Shown: piece by piece, positions 60,402 to 64,000 of the stretch | How positions within the stretch are numbered: the first letter of the stretch is position 1 | Layout of the letters: the number at the start of each line of letters is the position of its first letter | Assembly (NCBI GenBank): GCA_003343905.1 | Contig: QAKI01000066.1 | Span: 91,185 to 155,184, forward strand | Length of the DNA: 64,000 nt | Direction: 5' to 3' | DNA from: Subdoligranulum variabile | GTDB taxonomy: Bacteria; Bacillota; Clostridia; Oscillospirales; Ruminococcaceae | The notes under the pieces: generated by a model | The model's input: only the letters and a program-made list of their open reading frames with translations | Databases searched by the model: none | Told to the model about the DNA's origin: nothing | Position numbers and translations under genes: made by a program

Positions 60402-61149
60402 ACATATCATTGAGGTGAGCCACCTGTCCAAGAGTTTCGGCACCCATGTGGTGCTGCGCGACGTGGATTTCACCGTGAATCCCGGCGACGTCACCTGTGT
60501 GATCGGTTCTTCCGGCAGCGGCAAATCCACGCTGCTGCGCTGCATCAACCTGCTGGAGACCCCCACCCACGGCTCTGTTCTGTTCCACGGCAAAGAGATC
60601 ACCTCCAAGGGTTTTGACCCCTGCGCCTACCGCGCCAAGGTGGGCATGGTGTTCCAGAGCTTCAACCTGTTCAACAACATGACGGTGCTGGACAACTGCA
60701 CCGCGGGCCTGCGCTGCGTGCTCAAGAAGGACAAAGAGACCGCCCGCCGCATCGCGCTGGACAATCTGGAAAAGGTGGGCATGGCCCCCTACATCGACGC
60801 CAAGCCGCGCCAGCTTTCCGGCGGGCAGAAGCAGCGCGTGGCCATCGCCCGCGCCCTGTCGATGCAGCCCGAAGTGCTGCTGTTTGACGAGCCCACCTCG
60901 GCGCTGGACCCCCAGATGGTCGGCGAAGTGCTGGCCGTCATGCGCAAGCTGGCCGCCGACGGCCTGACGATGATCGTCGTCACCCACGAGATGGCCTTTG
61001 CCCGCGACGTTTCGAGCCATGTGGTCTACATGGCGGACGGCGTCATCGTGGAGGAAGGCACGCCTGACGACATCTTCACCCACCCGAAGAACCGGCGCAC
61101 CGTGGAGTTCCTCTCCCGCTTCCGCCATCAGGCTGCCCCCGCAAAATAA
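60394..61149 (+). CDS. Amino-acid ABC transporter ATP-binding protein
   Basis: 251 residues. Walker A GSSGSGKSTLL, Q loop VFQSFNLFNNMT, signature LSGGQKQRVAIARAL, Walker B VLLFDEPTSALD and switch His VVTHEMAFA. It completes the transporter. A terminator follows. Confidence 0.95.
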   Translation: MSEHIIEVSHLSKSFGTHVVLRDVDFTVNPGDVTCVIGSSGSGKSTLLRCINLLETPTHGSVLFHGKEITSKGFDPCAYRAKVGMVFQSFNLFNNMTVLDNCTAGLRCVLKKDKETARRIALDNLEKVGMAPYIDAKPRQLSGGQKQRVAIARALSMQPEVLLFDEPTSALDPQMVGEVLAVMRKLAADGLTMIVVTHEMAFARDVSSHVVYMADGVIVEEGTPDDIFTHPKNRRTVEFLSRFRHQAAPAK

Positions 61150-61164
61150 AACCATATACCCAAG

Positions 61165-61218
61165 CAGGCCCCCGCCCGCGCCGCCATTACCGGCAGCGCC
61201 CAGCGGGGGCCTGTTTTT
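61165..61218 (+). terminator. Terminator of the amino-acid transporter operon
   Basis: CAGGCCCCCGC pairs with GCGGGGGCCTG (61203-61213), followed by TTTTT. Confidence 0.85.
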
Positions 61219-61263
61219 ATAAAAACGCGGCGGGGATATCCCGCGCGCCGCGGGCGGCGTTTC

Positions 61264-62139
61264 TCAGTGCAGCAGGTCGCGCACCGTGCGGCTGCCTTCC
61301 TCGGTCAGCACCGCCTGCCTGCCGCGCACCTGGGTCTCGGCCCGGCTGTATCCCACCTTCAGTCCGGGCTGGTCCGTCACATACGTCAGCGTGGCTTCCC
61401 ACCCGGCCAGATCCGTAGCCATCAGGTCGGTCAGCGTGCGGGCGCTGTGGTCCCGCCATGCCTGGGGCATACCGGCCAGCAGGCCGGGGGCCTGCCGGGC
61501 AAAGGCTTCCCATACGGCCGCGCGCATATCGGCCCGCTGGCCGGGCGTCTTTTTGCAGCTTTGCAGTTGGGCGATCAGTTCCGGCGCCTGCGCGGCGCTG
61601 ATCTCCGCGACCGAGTCCTCGCCGTAGCCGATGCTCTCCCGCTCTTCCTTGGTGAGCAGCGCCGCCGTATCCAGCCGCACGACGGCGTCCTCCCCGGCGC
61701 AGTCGGCCCAGCAGTCCGGCGTGGCTGCCAGGTAATAGAGTTCGGGCACGGCCGTTTCGCCGGTGGCGATGGTATCCATCAGCAGTTGGGCGGCCCGCCC
61801 CGGCCCGGCCGAGAGGGTGCACTCCGCCAGTGTCGTCGTGCCCTCCGGGGCCTTTACCTGCAGTTCGCCGGGCAGAGCGCAGAAATCCACCGTCTGGGTC
61901 GGACCGTCCACCCGCACCAGCACGAAGCCCGCTTCCTCCTGCTGGACGACCAGCAGGGCGTGCCAGGTATCCTGCGCGCCCTGTTCGATGCGCACGCCGC
62001 CGCGTTCAGCCGCCGCCTGCCGCAGTTCCTGCTGCTGTTGGCGCTGGTGTACAAAAAAGTAGGTCACGCCGACCATCGGCAGCAGCAACAACAGGGTCAA
62101 GCCCAGACTATACCAGAAAACAGCGCCCTTGGAACGCAT
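61264..62139 (-). CDS. Unknown membrane-anchored extracytoplasmic protein
   Basis: 291 residues. One N-terminal helix (about 8-28, FWYSLGLTLLLLLPMVGVTY) followed by a soluble domain, presumably outside. The order HALLVVQQEEAGFVLVRVDG, TQTVDFCALPGELQV and GRAAQLLMDTIATGETAVPELYYLAA vaguely recalls LytR-CpsA-Psr proteins (ligand, PRD-like, dtv-like motifs), but the catalytic Arg/Asp pattern is not there, so I leave the function open. ATG at 62139 chosen (GAGG upstream) over a GTG at 62148. Confidence 0.7.
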   Translation of the reverse strand: MRSKGAVFWYSLGLTLLLLLPMVGVTYFFVHQRQQQQELRQAAAERGGVRIEQGAQDTWHALLVVQQEEAGFVLVRVDGPTQTVDFCALPGELQVKAPEGTTTLAECTLSAGPGRAAQLLMDTIATGETAVPELYYLAATPDCWADCAGEDAVVRLDTAALLTKEERESIGYGEDSVAEISAAQAPELIAQLQSCKKTPGQRADMRAAVWEAFARQAPGLLAGMPQAWRDHSARTLTDLMATDLAGWEATLTYVTDQPGLKVGYSRAETQVRGRQAVLTEEGSRTVRDLLH

Positions 62140-62221
62140 AAACAGCACCTCTTTGTGTCAGAATCTATGGTATAGTGTGGGCCGCCCGGCCCGCCTGTAT
62201 ACCAAAAGGAGGAAGCTGTTT

Positions 62222-62527
62222 ATGTTGCATGAACCATTTGGCCCCCGCGGCGCTGAGGACGAACGCGACGGATTCTGGACCGATCTGGGCGAAGTCACTG
62301 ACGCCGCCTACCGTGACGACCCCGGCACGGCGGGCCGTAGGCTGGAAACGGACAACGCCCTGCACCACGCAGGCCGCCCGCCCTATGCCGCGCAGGAGGG
62401 CGAACCCGACCTGGAGGAAATGCCGGGCGAGAGCATCGCCAGCCGCCAGGACCCGCTGGGCAGTTGGACCGGCGTTCCCAGCCGGGAGGAATACGAAACG
62501 CCCACCCAGGACGCCGACGACCTGTAA
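62222..62527 (+). CDS. Unknown small acidic protein
   Basis: 101 residues, strongly acidic, without Cys clusters or membrane segments (MLHEPFGPRGAEDERDGFW at the start, ending PTQDADDL). AGGAGG precedes the ATG and a -10-like TATAGT lies at 62171-62176. I do not recognise the family. The stop codon runs directly into the second IS200 copy, just as the coiled-coil protein does at the first copy. Confidence 0.7.
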   Translation: MLHEPFGPRGAEDERDGFWTDLGEVTDAAYRDDPGTAGRRLETDNALHHAGRPPYAAQEGEPDLEEMPGESIASRQDPLGSWTGVPSREEYETPTQDADDL

Positions 62528-62662
62528 AGTCAGAACCCCCGGCAAAGCCGGGGGCTTGGGTTAGCCCTAGAAGGGCATAATACGGACAACGCCCCTCAAG
62601 GGGCCACGAATGGGTCGGCCAACTGCATTGCTGACTCATGGCGGCCCCTTAAGGGGCTGTTT

Positions 62663-63136
62663 TTATGCCTTGGTATTCTTGCTACCCGTAAACGGGTCTA
62701 CGAACTCCTTCATGCTCATTTGGTCTGCTATTTGATCTTCTGCCAACTGCTGCTTGATGTACTCTTGTATCTGCTTTTTATTTCTTCCGACCGTGTCTAC
62801 ATAGTATCCTCGTGCCCAAAAATGTCTATCCCCATACTTGTACTTCAAATTTGCATGCCGGTCAAATATCATTAAGCTGCTTTTCCCTTTGAGATATCCC
62901 ATGATCTGTGATACACTATATTTGGGTGGAATACTGACCAGCATATGAATGTGATCCGGGCACGCTTCTGCTTGTATGATCTCTACTCCCTTTTGCTCAC
63001 ACAATTTTCTGAGGATCTGTCCTATATCTTTTTTGATTTTCCCATATACCACCATTCTGCGGTACTTAGGGGCAAACACTATATGATATTGGCATCTCCA
63101 TGTTGTGTGTTGTAAACTTGCTATGTCTTTTTCCAT
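62663..63136 (-). CDS. tnpA: IS200-type Y1 HUH transposase TnpA (copy 2)
   Basis: Identical in sequence to the 157-residue transposase at 2792-3265, with His62/His64 and Tyr126 intact. Confidence 0.95.
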   Translation of the reverse strand: MEKDIASLQHTTWRCQYHIVFAPKYRRMVVYGKIKKDIGQILRKLCEQKGVEIIQAEACPDHIHMLVSIPPKYSVSQIMGYLKGKSSLMIFDRHANLKYKYGDRHFWARGYYVDTVGRNKKQIQEYIKQQLAEDQIADQMSMKEFVDPFTGSKNTKA

Positions 63137-63143
63137 CTTTTGG

Positions 63144-63201
63144 AACCTCCTGGTATTTTTATTGCAGTTGGCCGACCGCAATTCTATTATACCAGGAGGT
63201 T
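63144..63201 (-). promoter_or_regulatory. tnpA leader stem (copy 2)
   Basis: Same 13-base stem that covers the tnpA ribosome site as at 3273-3330. Confidence 0.75.
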
Positions 63202-63278
63202 TTTTCTCTAGGTTTTTTCACTATATAATTTTTTTACACTCCCCGGCAGAGCCGGGGGTTGTCTTTGCGCTAAAGCTA

Positions 63279-63331
63279 ACAAAACACCGGCCGGGGCGCA
63301 GGGAACTTCTTCCCTGTGTCCCGGCCGGGTG
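63279..63331 (-). terminator. DUF1540 gene terminator (copy 2)
   Basis: Same long GC hairpin and T-rich tail as at 3408-3460. Confidence 0.75.
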
Positions 63332-63346
63332 CGTTGCGGCACTGTG

Positions 63347-63505
63347 TCAGCGCTGGCGGTAGCTCTGGCAGTAGTGGGGGTTCTCGATCCCCTCGCAGCC
63401 GTTGGCGCAGTGTTCGGTGATCTTGATCTGCTCCAGGTTGCACTTGCAGCCGTTCTCATTGTACGCACAGGTGCAGACGTCGCAAACAACATTGGCGTTA
63501 TCCAT
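63347..63505 (-). CDS. DUF1540 small Cys-rich protein (copy 2)
   Basis: Identical 52-residue protein to 3476-3634, with the same AAGGAGG site. Confidence 0.85.
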   Translation of the reverse strand: MDNANVVCDVCTCAYNENGCKCNLEQIKITEHCANGCEGIENPHYCQSYRQR

Positions 63506-63566
63506 CTTTGCTCACCTCCTTGTACCCGTTAGTATGGCCCCCTTCCCGCGGTTTATGCAGCGCGCC

Positions 63567-63595
63567 TTGCGCCCCCGGCTGCGATATGCTATACT
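63567..63595 (+). promoter_or_regulatory. Promoter of the FeoB-associated small gene (copy 2)
   Basis: TTGCGC, 17 bases, TATACT, as at 3696-3724. Confidence 0.7.
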
Positions 63596-63639
63596 AAAAG
63601 CACGGGGCGGTCCGTTCCGCCCGATGGAGGGACTACGAT

Positions 63640-63807
63640 ATGACCATTCAAAGCATTATCGTGCTGGCGATCATTTTTGTACTGCTGGCACTGGCGATCC
63701 TGTTCATCTGCCAGCACGGCGGCTGGCAGGGCGGCTGCGGCGGCAACTGCGCAAGCTGCCACCAGAAATGCGCATCGCCGAAAGAGAACCAAAATAAGCG
63801 TTCCTGA
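63640..63807 (+). CDS. FeoB-associated-type small Cys-rich membrane protein (copy 2)
   Basis: Identical 55-residue protein to 3769-3936: one helix and a Gly/Cys-rich tail. Confidence 0.7.
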   Translation: MTIQSIIVLAIIFVLLALAILFICQHGGWQGGCGGNCASCHQKCASPKENQNKRS

Positions 63808-63811
63808 GGCA

Positions 63812-63844
63812 GGGCGGCTTCCCCATGGGGGAAGCCGCCTTTTC
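63812..63844 (+). terminator. Terminator (copy 2) after the FeoB-associated gene
   Basis: Same stem and TTTT tail as at 3941-3973. Confidence 0.8.
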
Positions 63845-63865
63845 CGTTCCCTGTGCCGCCGATGC

Positions 63866-63895
63866 AAAAAGGCCCCGGCTATGCCGGGGCCTTTT
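63866..63895 (-). terminator. his operon terminator (copy 2)
   Basis: Same bidirectional hairpin as at 3995-4024, here following the partial his gene at the window edge. Confidence 0.8.
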
Positions 63896-63912
63896 GCCAT
63901 TTTATCAGGTTT

Positions 63913-64000
63913 TTACAGTTCGCAGGGCTTGAAGCCGTCCTTGCCCAACACCAGCACCTTGGTGTAGCCCAGCGCCTTGAGCTGGGCGGCGGCTTCCTCA
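63913..64000 (-). CDS. hisK: Histidinol-phosphatase, 3' end only (second copy, cut by window)
   Basis: The last 28 codons of the PHP-family phosphatase (ending KDGFKPCEL), identical to the end of the gene at 4042-4869. Its presence shows that the his operon, or at least its last gene, begins again here in the same orientation. Confidence 0.9.
   Translation of the reverse strand, partial: EEAAAQLKALGYTKVLVLGKDGFKPCEL

Larger units (their letters stand above)
62527..63281 (-). mobile_element. IS200/IS605-family element (copy 2)
   Basis: Identical to the element at 2656-3410, including both subterminal hairpins and the regulatory leader. Right edge estimated. Confidence 0.88.
62527..64000. repeat. 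Right copy of the 1474-base direct repeat, cut by the window end
   Basis: Same sequence as 2656-4129 to the last base. See the left copy. Its left neighbour is the small acidic protein gene, not the coiled-coil protein gene, which is what recombination between two IS copies would produce. Confidence 0.97.

Overview
The window looks like chromosome from a GC-rich gut Clostridia of the Oscillospiraceae/Ruminococcaceae type (Faecalibacterium, Gemmiger or Subdoligranulum relatives). I infer this from the high-GC codon use, strong AGGAGG ribosome sites, TTGACA/TATAAT promoters with 17-base spacers, DUF6311, DUF1540 and DUF6171 proteins, an LplB/LplC-type sugar transporter without its own ATPase, and SpoIID-like wall proteins. 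No rRNA, tRNA, CRISPR array or phage module was seen.

Layout. 1-2652: end of a response regulator, its histidine kinase and a membrane coiled-coil protein. 2656-3410: an IS200-type element. 3476-3936: two tiny Cys-rich proteins. 4042-11729: a minus-strand histidine operon (hisZ-hisG fusion, hisD, hisC, hisH, hisA, hisF, hisIE, histidinol phosphatase) with no hisB. 11841-19135: a small anchored protein, a P-type cation ATPase behind a manganese (yybP-ykoY) riboswitch, a DUF6311 membrane protein, an aldose-epimerase-like protein and an ArsP_2-type exporter. 19184-24131: a transposase remnant, a 1228-residue degenerate P-type ATPase with a long repeat-bearing N-terminus, and rlmB. 24732-25595: fba.

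25717-51414 is an accessory island for rhamnogalacturonan-I (pectin) oligosaccharides. A minus-strand operon carries an AraC regulator, two GH28 enzymes, an SGNH esterase, GH35, GH2 and a TIM-barrel isomerase. Divergent plus-strand genes carry two permeases and a binding protein, then GH105, a CE12-like esterase, a GH112 phosphorylase, GH51 and an aldo-keto reductase; a GH115-like enzyme follows. Only the binding protein has an export signal, so oligosaccharides are probably imported and taken apart in the cytoplasm. The island lies between two 103-base direct repeats (25614-25716 and 51415-51517) that each contain the fba terminator and the start of the downstream SpoIID-like gene.

51510-62527: a SpoIID-like protein with several peptidoglycan-binding domains, an M15-like peptidase, a nitroreductase, a lipase, a GH13 glucosidase, an amino-acid ABC transporter and two unknown proteins. 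From 62527 to the window end the sequence repeats 2656-4129 without a visible difference: the IS, both small genes and the start of the his operon (its 3' end). This is either a 59,871-base tandem duplication formed between IS copies or an assembly artefact.
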